Of a stretch of DNA of 64,000 nt, positions 1-8,380 are shown in pieces (the first letter of the stretch is position 1; every line of letters begins with the position of its first letter). The notes under the pieces are model-generated. The model made no database searches and had not been told where the DNA came from. It saw only the letters and a program-made list of their open reading frames with translations. A program made the translations under genes and the position numbers. The stretch is from contig JACKKB010000005.1 of assembly GCA_020637635.1 (NCBI GenBank), positions 124,001 to 188,000 of the forward strand. Reading direction: 5' to 3'. This DNA is from Albidovulum sp. (lineage in GTDB: Bacteria; Pseudomonadota; Alphaproteobacteria; Rhodobacterales; Rhodobacteraceae).

Positions 1-1
1 G

Positions 2-1900
2 GCACAGATGCACGACGAGGTGCTGCGCGCGCGGGTCTCGCTTCTGTCCAAGGACTGGGTCCGCGACATCCTGCCCGACGTGCCGGGCCCCGGTGTCGCG
101 GCCCTGCCGCCCTATGCGAGCCTCGTGCCCGGCACCAAGGCCTCCTACGCGGCATTGACCGAGACGCCCCTGCCCTTCCTGGACATCCCCGAGCACAGCT
201 TCGCCGGCGCCTCGAACGCCTGGGCGGCGGCGCCGGAGCGCGCGGCCGCCGCCGGCAGCCTTCTGGCCAACGACCCGCATCACGATTTCTCGGCGCCCTC
301 GCTGTGGTATCTGGCGCGGATCGAGCTCGCGTCCGGCGGTGTCATCGGCGCCACGGTGCCGGGCGTGCCGGCGATCCTTGCCGGACGCAACGCCGATTTC
401 GGCTGGGGCATCACCGCCGCCTGGCTCGACGACCAGGACATCTTCCTCGAAGAGCTCGACCCCTCCGATCCCGACCGCTACCGGACCGCCGACGGCTGGA
501 AGCCCTTCGAGGAGCGCCGCGTAATCGTTTCGGTCAAGGATGCCCAGCCGCTGACGCTCACGCTGCGCTGGAGCGACAACGGCCCGGTCATCCCGGGCGA
601 CTATTTCGACCTGAAAAGCGTGACCCCGCGCGGCCATGTCGCCACCCTTGCCGCCACCGCGCTTGCCGACGACGACCGTTCGATGAGCGCCGCCATCCGG
701 CTCATGTCGGCGCGTTCCACCGCCGAGGGCATCGCCGCCGGCGAGGATTACATCGCCCCGGCGCAGATGGTGACCATGGCTGATCACGAAGGCATCGCGA
801 TGGCCCTGTTCGGCGCCGCCCCGGCGCGCGATCCGCTCATGCTCGGCCAGGGCCGGGTGCCGGCGCTCGGCTGGATGGCGACCAACCGCTGGCAGGGCCG
901 CCGCCCCTATGCCACCAACCCGCGCTTCGTCCATCCCGAGGGCGGCATCGTCGGCAACACCAACAACAAGATCGTCGACCGCCCCTTCCCCGACCACATC
1001 AGCTTCGACTGGGGCGATACCCAGCGCGTCCAGCGCTGGACGCGGCTCATGCAGGAACGCGAGGTGCACAGCCGCGAGAGCTTCATCGCCGCCCAGCTCG
1101 ACACCATCTCTCCGGCCGCGCGCACGCTCCTGCCGCTGGTCGGCAAGGATCTCTGGTTCACCGGCGAGGCCGCCCCCGCAGGCACGCCCGAGCGGTTGCG
1201 ACAGCGCGCGCTCGAACTGCTTGCCGAATGGGACGGCGACATGAACGAACACCTGCCCGAGCCGCTGATCTACGCCGCCTGGATCCGCGCGCTCCAGACC
1301 CGGCTGATCCGCGACGAGCTCGGCCCGCTCGCCGACGCCTTCACCCATATCGAGCCGCTCTTCATCGAAAGGGTCTACCGCGACATCGACGGCGCCAGCC
1401 GCTGGTGCGACATCATGCAGTCGGCGCCGACCGAGACCTGCAGCGACATCGCCCGCATGTCGCTCGACGACGCGCTTCTGCAACTGTCCGAACGCTACGG
1501 GCCCAATCCCGAAAGCTGGCGCTGGGGCGATGCCCATCAGGCCGCGCAGGACCATGCGCTGCTCGGCAAGACGCCGCTGCTGAAATGGATCGTGAACATC
1601 CGCCAGTCCACGAGCGGCGGCGACTATACGCTCGCGCGCGGGCTGACCGCCGGCACCGGCCCCGACCCCTATCTGAACGTGAACGGCGCCGGCTACCGCG
1701 GCGTCTATGATTTCGCCGATCCCGACAGTTCGGTCTTCATCATCTCGACGGGCCAGTCCGGCCACCCGCTGAGCCGCCACTACGACGACATGAGCGAGCT
1801 CTGGCGGCGCGGCGAATACGTGCCGATGTCGCTCGACCCCGATCTGGCGCGTGCCGCGGCAACCGGGATCACCGAACTGGAACCGGCGGGCGCCCCCTGA
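2..1900 (+). CDS. Penicillin acylase family protein (N-terminal nucleophile hydrolase), 5' end outside window
   Basis: The reading frame is open to the left edge, so the start and most of the alpha chain lie outside the window; about 632 codons are visible. The motif GASNAW near codon 70 (Ser codon at 212-214) matches the autocatalytic cleavage site of the family, where the exposed Ser becomes the nucleophile of the beta chain. Downstream family features are NDPH, the NNK segment after GGIVGNTN, and a C-terminal stretch ending GQSGHPLSRHYDD. Members hydrolyse amide bonds of beta-lactams, N-acyl-homoserine lactones or similar amides, usually in the periplasm. The substrate cannot be told from sequence, and the signal peptide would be upstream. 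It ends 218 bp before the convergent hflX gene, with no obvious terminator between. Confidence 0.88.
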   Translation, partial: AQMHDEVLRARVSLLSKDWVRDILPDVPGPGVAALPPYASLVPGTKASYAALTETPLPFLDIPEHSFAGASNAWAAAPERAAAAGSLLANDPHHDFSAPSLWYLARIELASGGVIGATVPGVPAILAGRNADFGWGITAAWLDDQDIFLEELDPSDPDRYRTADGWKPFEERRVIVSVKDAQPLTLTLRWSDNGPVIPGDYFDLKSVTPRGHVATLAATALADDDRSMSAAIRLMSARSTAEGIAAGEDYIAPAQMVTMADHEGIAMALFGAAPARDPLMLGQGRVPALGWMATNRWQGRRPYATNPRFVHPEGGIVGNTNNKIVDRPFPDHISFDWGDTQRVQRWTRLMQEREVHSRESFIAAQLDTISPAARTLLPLVGKDLWFTGEAAPAGTPERLRQRALELLAEWDGDMNEHLPEPLIYAAWIRALQTRLIRDELGPLADAFTHIEPLFIERVYRDIDGASRWCDIMQSAPTETCSDIARMSLDDALLQLSERYGPNPESWRWGDAHQAAQDHALLGKTPLLKWIVNIRQSTSGGDYTLARGLTAGTGPDPYLNVNGAGYRGVYDFADPDSSVFIISTGQSGHPLSRHYDDMSELWRRGEYVPMSLDPDLARAAATGITELEPAGAP

Positions 1901-2118
1901 GCCGCGCGGCGAGGCGCGCTGCCCGTATCCTCTCTCCTCTGATCACGGCGGCCCGTCCGATGGCGCGGTCCGGGGCAGCGGCGGTGTCGTCCCGTCCATG
2001 GGGTTCGTGGCGGCCCTTCGGCGCGAAACCGGCCTGACCGCCGCTGACCGCGACACCGGCGATTTCGCCGCGCGCCGCGGACGGCGACGCGCCAGAGCGC
2101 ATGCGACCGAGGGCCCGA

Positions 2119-3426
2119 TCAGATCGCCTCGAACCGGCCCTTCTGCCGCCGCGTCCAGTGGACCGAGAGCGCGAAGCCCCCGTCCGCTTCGCTCTCCGCC
2201 GTCACCACGCCCTGTTCGTGAAGCCAGGCGCGCCGCCTGCCCTCGCCGAAACCAAGATGCAGAACCTCGTGCACACGCTCCTCGCCAAGCGCCTCCGACA
2301 CCGCCGCGAGAAGCCCGTCGAGCCCCTCGCCGGTCAGCGCCGATGCCGCATGCACGCCCGGGCGCCGCGCATCGGTCGCCAAGAGTGCCGCGCGCCGGTC
2401 GGCATCGAGAAGGTCGATCTTGTTCCAGACCTCGATCAGCGGCACCGACGGATCGACGCCGAGGCTTTCCAGGATGTCGACGACGTCGGCCGCCTGCTCC
2501 TCGCTCTCGGGATGGGCGATGTCGCGCACGTGAAGGATCAGGTCGGCCTCCAGCACCTCTTCCAGCGTGGCGCGGAACGCCGCCACCAGCTGCGTCGGCA
2601 GGTCCGAGACGAAGCCAACCGTATCCGACAGGATCACCCGTTCCCCCGTGGGCAGCGCGAGCGCGCGCATGGTCGGATCGAGCGTCGCGAACAGCATGTC
2701 CCTGGCCAGCACATCGGCCCCGGTCATGCGGTTGAAAAGCGTCGACTTTCCGGCATTGGTATAGCCCACGAGCGCGACCACGGGGAACGGCACCCTGCGC
2801 CGCGCGGCACGGTGCAATTCGCGCGTCTTCACCACCTTGGCGAGCTGGCGGCGGATCTTCACCACCTCGTCGTCGATGGCGCGGCGATCGGCCTCGATCT
2901 GGGTCTCGCCCGGACCGCCGACAAAGCCGAAGCCGCCGCGCTGACGCTCAAGATGGGTCCAGGCCCGCACCAGCCGCGTCCGCTGGTAGCTGAGCGCCGC
3001 AAGCTCCACCTGCAACACGCCCTCGCGCGTCCGCGCCCGGTCGGCGAAGATCTCGAGGATGAGCCCGGTGCGGTCGAGAAGCTTGACCTGCCATTCCTTT
3101 TCGAGGTTGCGCTGCTGCACCGGGCTGACCGGCCCGTCGACCAGCACGAGCGCGATCCCGGCCTCTTCGAACCGCGCCTTCAGCTCGGCGATCTTGCCGG
3201 AGCCGAAGAGCATCCCGGCATGGGGCCGCGCCAGCCGCACGACCTCACCGCCCACGACATCGAGATGCGGCAGCGCCGCGGCCAGCGCCAGCGCCTCGTC
3301 GAGCGCATGGCCGGGCAGCCGCCGCGCACCGGCGGCGCGCAGGTCGGGATGGAGAACATAGGCACGGGTCCGGCCGGCGCCGTCATCGCCCGCGGGTCCG
3401 GCGCCTCGGGGGGGGCGGTCGCTCAG
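2119..3426 (-). CDS. hflX: Ribosome-associated GTPase HflX, probable CTG start
   Basis: HflX binds the 50S subunit and acts as a GTPase that splits stalled or hibernating ribosomes. The G1 loop GYTNAGKST, switch motif DTVGFV and G4 motif NKID are present, preceded by the family glycine-rich stretch GGFGFVGGPGETQIE. The first standard start codon in frame is a GTG at 3255, but that would remove clearly HflX-like sequence (AYVLHPDL, then LPHLDVVGGEVV). The frame stays open upstream without ATG, GTG or TTG. I therefore place the start at the CTG at 3426-3424, which overlaps the hfq stop as CTGA and has GAGG about 7 nt upstream inside hfq; this gives 435 residues starting (M)SDRPP. A run of eight C residues (3413-3420) lies just inside, so a base-call error is an alternative. 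Co-transcribed with hfq. Confidence 0.85.
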   Translation of the reverse strand: MSDRPPRGAGPAGDDGAGRTRAYVLHPDLRAAGARRLPGHALDEALALAAALPHLDVVGGEVVRLARPHAGMLFGSGKIAELKARFEEAGIALVLVDGPVSPVQQRNLEKEWQVKLLDRTGLILEIFADRARTREGVLQVELAALSYQRTRLVRAWTHLERQRGGFGFVGGPGETQIEADRRAIDDEVVKIRRQLAKVVKTRELHRAARRRVPFPVVALVGYTNAGKSTLFNRMTGADVLARDMLFATLDPTMRALALPTGERVILSDTVGFVSDLPTQLVAAFRATLEEVLEADLILHVRDIAHPESEEQAADVVDILESLGVDPSVPLIEVWNKIDLLDADRRAALLATDARRPGVHAASALTGEGLDGLLAAVSEALGEERVHEVLHLGFGEGRRRAWLHEQGVVTAESEADGGFALSVHWTRRQKGRFEAI

Positions 3427-3656
3427 TCTTCGCCCTCGTAAAGCGAGATCGGCTGCCCCGGCATGATGGTCGAGATCGCATGCTTGTAGACAAGCTGCGA
3501 TTGTCCGTCGCGGCGCAGCAGCACACAGAAATTGTCGAACCAGGTGATGACGCCCTGAAGCTTCACCCCGTTGATCAGAAAGATCGTGACCGGAATCTTT
3601 GCCTTGCGGACGTGATTTAGGAAGGCATCCTGCAAATTCTGCTTGTCGGCAGCCAT
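3423..3656 (-). CDS. hfq: RNA chaperone Hfq
   Basis: 77-residue Sm-like protein that forms a hexameric ring and pairs small RNAs with mRNAs. It has the Sm1 region (FLNHVRKAKIPVTIFLINGV begins near residue 10) and the Sm2 signature YKHAIST. Length is typical for alphaproteobacteria, with no long C-terminal tail. The frame stays open upstream, but the start is set at the ATG giving MAADKQ, the conserved N-terminus. It lies 140 bp downstream of trkH on the same strand and overlaps hflX, matching the classical hfq-hflX operon. Confidence 0.96.
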   Translation of the reverse strand: MAADKQNLQDAFLNHVRKAKIPVTIFLINGVKLQGVITWFDNFCVLLRRDGQSQLVYKHAISTIMPGQPISLYEGED

Positions 3657-3796
3657 GTTGTTGTCGCCTATATTATTTTTACTCGCGCATATCACGCCTC
3701 TCGGCGCTGCACCGGAGGCTTGTGCCAAGTATGCGCAATCGCGAGAGGTTTTCCAGAGCAAAATGCACCGACGGGCGGGCCGGGCCCGAGCCGGCC
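3657..3796 (-). promoter_or_regulatory. hfq leader and probable promoter region
   Basis: 140-bp gap between trkH and hfq. On the minus strand it ends in an unusually A/T-rich leader (about 3668-3684, reading AGTAAAAATAATATAGG) immediately before the hfq ribosome-binding region, in otherwise GC-rich DNA. Such A/U-rich leaders are typical Hfq-binding sequences, and hfq autoregulation through its leader is known in enterobacteria. Autoregulation here is inference. No confident -35/-10 pair is assigned. Confidence 0.35.
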
Positions 3797-5311
3797 TCAG
3801 CGCGACCAGAAGGCCGGGTTCAGCAGGGCCACCAGCGCCAGCGTTTCAAGCCGGCCAAGCACCATCGCCGCCGCCGAGATGGTCAGCGCCACGCTGTCGA
3901 GATCGGCCCAGTGCAGGGGCGCTTCGGCGGCCACGGTGACAAGCGGACCGGTTGTCGACAGGGCCGAGACCGCGACCACGGTCGAGGAGACGAAATCCAG
4001 CCCGGTGAGCGACAGCGCCAGCATCGTTCCCGCGATCGAGATCGCGAAGAGCATGAAGAAGATCCACGCCATCTGCGCGCCCTGGCGCCGGAGCCGGCGG
4101 GCCTGGATGCCCGATCCGCCGACCGAGTGCGGATGCACGAGCCGCTCGATCTCGCGTTCGCCGTGGCGGAAGAGGACGTAGACGCGCAGGAGCTTCACGC
4201 CACCCGCCGTCGTCGCAACCCCGCCGCCGATCACCGAGAGCCCCGCGAGGATCAGCCCCGGCGTGCCGAGCCCCGACCATTGCCGGGCCGAGCCCCAGTC
4301 GACGGATTCGAACCCCGTCGTGGTGAGGAAGGAGATGACCGAGAAGAAGGCCCCCCAGAGCGCCTGGAACGAGGCCACGGTGTTGTCGAGGTCGCTGACC
4401 TCATAGGCCGCGATCCAGTGGCGCAGGAAAAGAAGCACCGGCACCACCGTTACCAGGAGCGCCGCCATCCGCAGTTCCGGGTCCTGCATCAGCGTCGCGG
4501 CGCCGCGCACCGTGCGGCCGCGCGGGAAGAGGTTGCGCGACAGCGCGAAGACCATGAAAACCGCGATGATCGCCTCGCCGCCGACGCCCGAACGCGCGCC
4601 CGCAAGCCCGCCGACCGGCGAGATGCCGGAAGTGGCGAGCGTGGACATCGCATGGCAAAGCGCCACCAGCGGCCGATCGCCCGCCATCAGCAGCGCCACC
4701 CAGAGAATGAGTGTGAGCGCCCCGTAGAAGGGGAAGAAGAGCTTGGTGACGGTCCAGATCCGTTCGTTGGGCGCCGAGCCGCGCAGCGCCTCGCCGCCGA
4801 CGACGGCGCCGCGCCCGGCGGTCGCGCCCGAAAGCACCTCGTAGCCGCCGAGGTTCATCGGCGCCAGCACCGCGGCTGCCAGCACGAGGAAGTAGAGCCC
4901 GCCCATCCAGCCGACGAGCGCGCGCCAGAGATGCAGCGTCGAGACCAGACGTTCGGGCGCGTAGAGCGTGCCGCCGGTGGTGGTGAGCGAGGAGACCATC
5001 TCCCACCAGGCGCGGGTGAAGCTGGTATCGGCGACACTGTCCCAGAACGGGACGGCGAGAAACGCGGGCAGGATCGTGAAGGTCGCGACCAGGCTGAGCA
5101 ACTGGTTGCGCGCGCCGCGGCTGCCGCCGCCCGCCGCGGTCGCCAGGCCGATGAGCGCGGCGAAGACGAGAAGCAGGGTGCCGGAATAGAAGAAGCTCCG
5201 CGACACGTCGTAGTGGCGCGTCACGAAGCCGTGGATCGCCGGCAGATACATGGCAAGGGCGCTGATCCCCATGAGGATCACCAGGATCGGCAGATGGACG
5301 AGGCGCCGCAT
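3797..5311 (-). CDS. trkH: TrkH-family potassium uptake protein, membrane subunit
   Basis: 504-residue polytopic membrane protein, the K+-translocating subunit of the Trk system. Four pore-loop selectivity segments can be read in order: SSLTTTGGTLY, STLATSGISP, SFLTTTGFES and SALSTTGPL, each flanked by hydrophobic helices, as expected for the fourfold TrkH/KtrB architecture. The start codon lies 2 bp after the trkA stop, so the two are translated from one message. TrkA is the cytosolic NAD-binding regulator of this channel. Confidence in TrkH over KtrB comes from the partner's double RCK layout. Confidence 0.93.
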   Translation of the reverse strand: MRRLVHLPILVILMGISALAMYLPAIHGFVTRHYDVSRSFFYSGTLLLVFAALIGLATAAGGGSRGARNQLLSLVATFTILPAFLAVPFWDSVADTSFTRAWWEMVSSLTTTGGTLYAPERLVSTLHLWRALVGWMGGLYFLVLAAAVLAPMNLGGYEVLSGATAGRGAVVGGEALRGSAPNERIWTVTKLFFPFYGALTLILWVALLMAGDRPLVALCHAMSTLATSGISPVGGLAGARSGVGGEAIIAVFMVFALSRNLFPRGRTVRGAATLMQDPELRMAALLVTVVPVLLFLRHWIAAYEVSDLDNTVASFQALWGAFFSVISFLTTTGFESVDWGSARQWSGLGTPGLILAGLSVIGGGVATTAGGVKLLRVYVLFRHGEREIERLVHPHSVGGSGIQARRLRRQGAQMAWIFFMLFAISIAGTMLALSLTGLDFVSSTVVAVSALSTTGPLVTVAAEAPLHWADLDSVALTISAAAMVLGRLETLALVALLNPAFWSR

Positions 5312-5313
5312 GA

Positions 5314-6690
5314 CTAGAAGAAGTCGATCGAGACCTGCAGGAGACGCTCGACCTCCGGCACGTCGCCCGCCATCGCGAAGAGCGCGATGACGTCGTTCTC
5401 CTCGACCTTGGTATCGCCCGTCGGCTTCACGACCTTGTCGCCCTTCATCAGCGCGCCGAGAAGCACGCCCTCGGGGAACTCGATGTCGCGCACCAGCCGT
5501 CCGGCGATGAGCGATGTGGAAAGAACCTGCGCCTCGATCACCTCGGCCTCGGCGTCGCCGATCGAGTAGATCGCCCGCACCCGGCCATGACGGATATGCC
5601 GGAGGATCGACGAGACCGTGGTGGCGCGGGGGTTGATGTAGGCGTCGATGTCGAGCGCCGCCATGAGCGGCACCAGCGTCGGATCGTTGACGAGCGCGAT
5701 CGCCATCGCCGCGCCGGCCTGCTTGGCCCGGACCGCGGCGAGGATGTTGGTCTTGTCGTCGTCGGTGACGACGAGGACGGCATCGGCACGCTCGATATTC
5801 GCCTCTGCGAGGATCTCGGCATCGAGGCCGTCGCCGTTCAGCACGATGGTCCGCGTCAGCGCATCCGCGGCCCGTTCGGCCTGGGCGCGGCTGCGCTCGA
5901 TCACCTTGGCGCGGATCCGGTCGGTGCGGGTCTCGAGCGCGCGCGCCACGGCCAGACCGACGTTGCCGCCGCCGATGATCACCACCCGCTCCTGCTTCTT
6001 GGTGACCTTGCCGAAGATGTCGAGCGTGCGCGTCACGTCGTCGATATGGGAAAAGACATAGACCTGGTCGCCGGCAAAGAGCTGGTCGCCCGGTTCCGGC
6101 GCGAAGAGACGGCCCTCGCGGCGGATGGCGACGACGATGGCGCGCAGGGTCGAGAAGAGATCGGTGAGCTGCCGCAGCGGCGTGTTCAGCACCGGGCAGT
6201 CTTCGTCGAGCGCGATGCCGAGAAGCTGCGCCCGACCGTCCATGAAGCTCTCGGTATCGAAGGCCATCGGGGCCGAAAGCCGCTGCAGCGCCGCCTCGGC
6301 CACCTCGCGTTCGGGGGAGATGACGACGTCGATCGGCAGATGGTCGCGCCGGTAGAGATCGGAATAGATCGCGTCCATGTAGGACTGCGCGCGCAGCCGG
6401 GCGATCTTGCGGGTGATGCCGAAGACGGAATGGGCCACCTGACAGATGACCATGTTCACTTCGTCGGAATGGGTGGCGGCGATGATCATGTCGGCGTCGC
6501 TGGCGCCGGCGCGCTCCAGCACGTCGGGATAGGAGGCAAAGCCCGTCACCCCCTGCACGTCCAGCGCCTCGGTCGCGCGGCGCACCAGATCGCCGTTGCT
6601 GTCGACGACGGTGACGTCGTTCTTCTCGCCCGAGAGATGCCGCGCGATCTGCCAGCCGACCTGACCCGTGCCGCAGATGATCACTTTCAT
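5314..6690 (-). CDS. trkA: Trk system potassium transporter regulatory subunit TrkA
   Basis: 458 residues, cytosolic, peripheral to the membrane. It has two tandem RCK units: an N-terminal Rossmann fold with GTGQVG at residues 7-12, a TrkA_C domain in the middle, a second Rossmann fold with GGGNVG near residue 240, and a final TrkA_C domain. This duplicated NAD-binding layout is that of enterobacterial TrkA rather than the single-unit KtrA. The ligand gates K+ flux through TrkH, encoded 2 bp downstream. An array of eight 16-bp repeats separates the gene from ntrX upstream. Confidence 0.95.
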   Translation of the reverse strand: MKVIICGTGQVGWQIARHLSGEKNDVTVVDSNGDLVRRATEALDVQGVTGFASYPDVLERAGASDADMIIAATHSDEVNMVICQVAHSVFGITRKIARLRAQSYMDAIYSDLYRRDHLPIDVVISPEREVAEAALQRLSAPMAFDTESFMDGRAQLLGIALDEDCPVLNTPLRQLTDLFSTLRAIVVAIRREGRLFAPEPGDQLFAGDQVYVFSHIDDVTRTLDIFGKVTKKQERVVIIGGGNVGLAVARALETRTDRIRAKVIERSRAQAERAADALTRTIVLNGDGLDAEILAEANIERADAVLVVTDDDKTNILAAVRAKQAGAAMAIALVNDPTLVPLMAALDIDAYINPRATTVSSILRHIRHGRVRAIYSIGDAEAEVIEAQVLSTSLIAGRLVRDIEFPEGVLLGALMKGDKVVKPTGDTKVEENDVIALFAMAGDVPEVERLLQVSIDFF

Positions 6691-6784
6691 TGGGCGTTCC
6701 CCGGAAATGCCGGTGCCGTCACCGACACCCTTGCCGCCGCTCTAGATAGGCCGGCCGGCCCATCGCGGTCAATGCGGCCCCCGC

Positions 6785-6912
6785 ACCTTTCGAGCCCCGG
6801 ACCTTTCGCATTCGGGGCCTTTCGACCCCCGGTCCTTTCGCGTTCGGGGCCTTTCGCGCCCCGGGCCTCTCGCGTTCGGGACCTTTCGCGTTCGGGACCT
6901 CTCGCATTCGGG
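6785..6912. repeat. Eight perfectly phased 16-bp tandem repeats
   Basis: Eight consecutive units of exactly 16 bp, no spacer and no indel: they start at 6785, 6801, 6817, 6833, 6849, 6865, 6881 and 6897. Plus-strand consensus is approximately RCCTTTCGCGTTCGGG; the CCTTTCG or CCTCTCG half is most constant, and the second half alternates between TTCGGG and CCCCGG types. The array fills about half of the 277-bp gap between the ntrX stop and the trkA start. Open frames crossing it are repeat artefacts rich in Arg and Gly. It ends in a run of G residues. Confidence 0.9.
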
Positions 6913-6967
6913 GGGGGCTTCGCACCGGACAGGTCGTGTCCGCCCCCGTCCGCGCCCTCCTGCGGCG

Positions 6968-8380
6968 CTAGACCTCTTCCTCGGCATCGTCGTCGATATG
7001 GGCGACGCGCGCGCCCGATTTCGACGTCGTCACCACGCCGAGCGACTTCAGCTTGCGGTGCAGCGCCGAGCGTTCCATGCCGACGAAGGCGGCGGTGCGG
7101 CTGATGTTGCCGCCGAAGCGGTTGATCTGGGTCAGCAGGTATTCGCGTTCGAAAAGCTCGCGTGCCTCGCGCAGGGGCAGCGTCGCGAGACCGCCCGACA
7201 GCACCACGCGCCCCTCCTCGCCGCCCGGTTCCGCCTGCCCCGGCAGTTCCCTGGCGGCGATCTGCCCGCTGGCATCGCCGAGGATCAGCACCCGTTCGAT
7301 GACGTTGCGAAGCTGGCGGATGTTGCCGGGCCAGCCCATGGTCTGCATCAGCGCTTCGGCCTCTTCGGAGATTTCGCGCAGCGGCAGGCCCTGGCTCTTG
7401 TTGAACGCCTCGATGAAATGGCGCGCGAGTTCGGGAATGTCCTCGCGCCGCTCTTCGAGCGAGGGCACGGCGATCGGCACCACGTTCAGGCGGTCGTAGA
7501 GCTCCTGGCGGAAGCGGCCGGCGGCGATCTCGGCGGACAGATCGCGCGTGGTCGAGGAGATCACGCGCAGGTCGACCCGCACCCGGTCGGCGCCGCCGAC
7601 GCGGGTGAACTGCTGTTCGGTCAGCACCCGCAGGATCTTGGATTGCGTGCCGAGCGGCATGTCGGCCACCTCGTCGAGGTAGACGATGCCGCCATGGGCC
7701 TGTTCGAGAAGCCCCTTTTCGACGCCGCGCTCGGGCGTCTCGCGGCCGAAGAGCACCTCTTCCATCCGCTCCGGTTCAACCGAGGCGGAGGTCACGGTCA
7801 CGAAGGGGCCGCTGGCGCGGTTCGAGTTCACATGGATGTAGCGCGCCGCCAGTTCCTTGCCCGAACCGGGCTGGCCGGTCAGCATCACCCGCCCGTTCGA
7901 CTTCGTCACCTTGTCGAGTTGCCATTTCAGCGACCGGAACGCATGCGAGGTGCCGATCATGTCGGAAACCGAAACGTCGCGCCGGCGCAGCGAGGCATTC
8001 TCGCGCCGGAGCCGCGAGGTCTCCATCGCCCGCGCCACCACGACCGTCAGCTGGTCGATGTTGAATGGCTTCTCGATGAAGTCATAGGCGCCCTGCTTGA
8101 TCGCGGCGACGGCGATCTCGATATTGCCGTGGCCCGAGATGATGATGATCGGCACGTCGGGATTGTCGCGCTTGACGGTCTTGAGGATGTCGATCCCGTC
8201 CATCCGGCTGTCCTTCAGCCAGATGTCGAGGATCATCAGCGCCGGGGCCTCGGCATTCATCTCGGCCATGCATTCGTCGGAATTGGCGGCAAGCCGGGTC
8301 GCAAAGCCCTCGTCCTTCAGGATGTCCGCGATCAGTTCGCGGATGTCGCGTTCGTCGTCGACGATCAGAATGTCACTCAT
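6968..8380 (-). CDS. ntrX: NtrX nitrogen assimilation response regulator
   Basis: 470 residues. N-terminal receiver domain with acidic pocket DDE at 8-10 and the likely phosphoacceptor D52 (in LDIWLKD), then an AAA+ domain with Walker A GQPGSGKE and Walker B GGIVYLDE, then a C-terminal Fis-type helix-turn-helix (GGNISRTAAFVGMERSALHR). The GAFTGA loop that contacts sigma-54 is absent: the segment after LFGRE runs directly to LLEQAHGG. NtrX pairs with the membrane kinase NtrY, whose stop codon overlaps its start as ATGA. Roles known for NtrYX in the class are control of nitrogen and redox or respiratory genes and of the cell envelope. Confidence 0.93.
   Translation of the reverse strand: MSDILIVDDERDIRELIADILKDEGFATRLAANSDECMAEMNAEAPALMILDIWLKDSRMDGIDILKTVKRDNPDVPIIIISGHGNIEIAVAAIKQGAYDFIEKPFNIDQLTVVVARAMETSRLRRENASLRRRDVSVSDMIGTSHAFRSLKWQLDKVTKSNGRVMLTGQPGSGKELAARYIHVNSNRASGPFVTVTSASVEPERMEEVLFGRETPERGVEKGLLEQAHGGIVYLDEVADMPLGTQSKILRVLTEQQFTRVGGADRVRVDLRVISSTTRDLSAEIAAGRFRQELYDRLNVVPIAVPSLEERREDIPELARHFIEAFNKSQGLPLREISEEAEALMQTMGWPGNIRQLRNVIERVLILGDASGQIAARELPGQAEPGGEEGRVVLSGGLATLPLREARELFEREYLLTQINRFGGNISRTAAFVGMERSALHRKLKSLGVVTTSKSGARVAHIDDDAEEEV

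Noticed and set aside
1901..2118. Small minus-strand open frame downstream of the acylase gene
   Set aside because: No ribosome site, unusual composition and no family resemblance; considered non-coding.
6719..6987. Small minus-strand open frames over the 16-bp repeats
   Set aside because: They translate the repeats into Arg/Gly/Pro strings in more than one frame, and have no convincing start.
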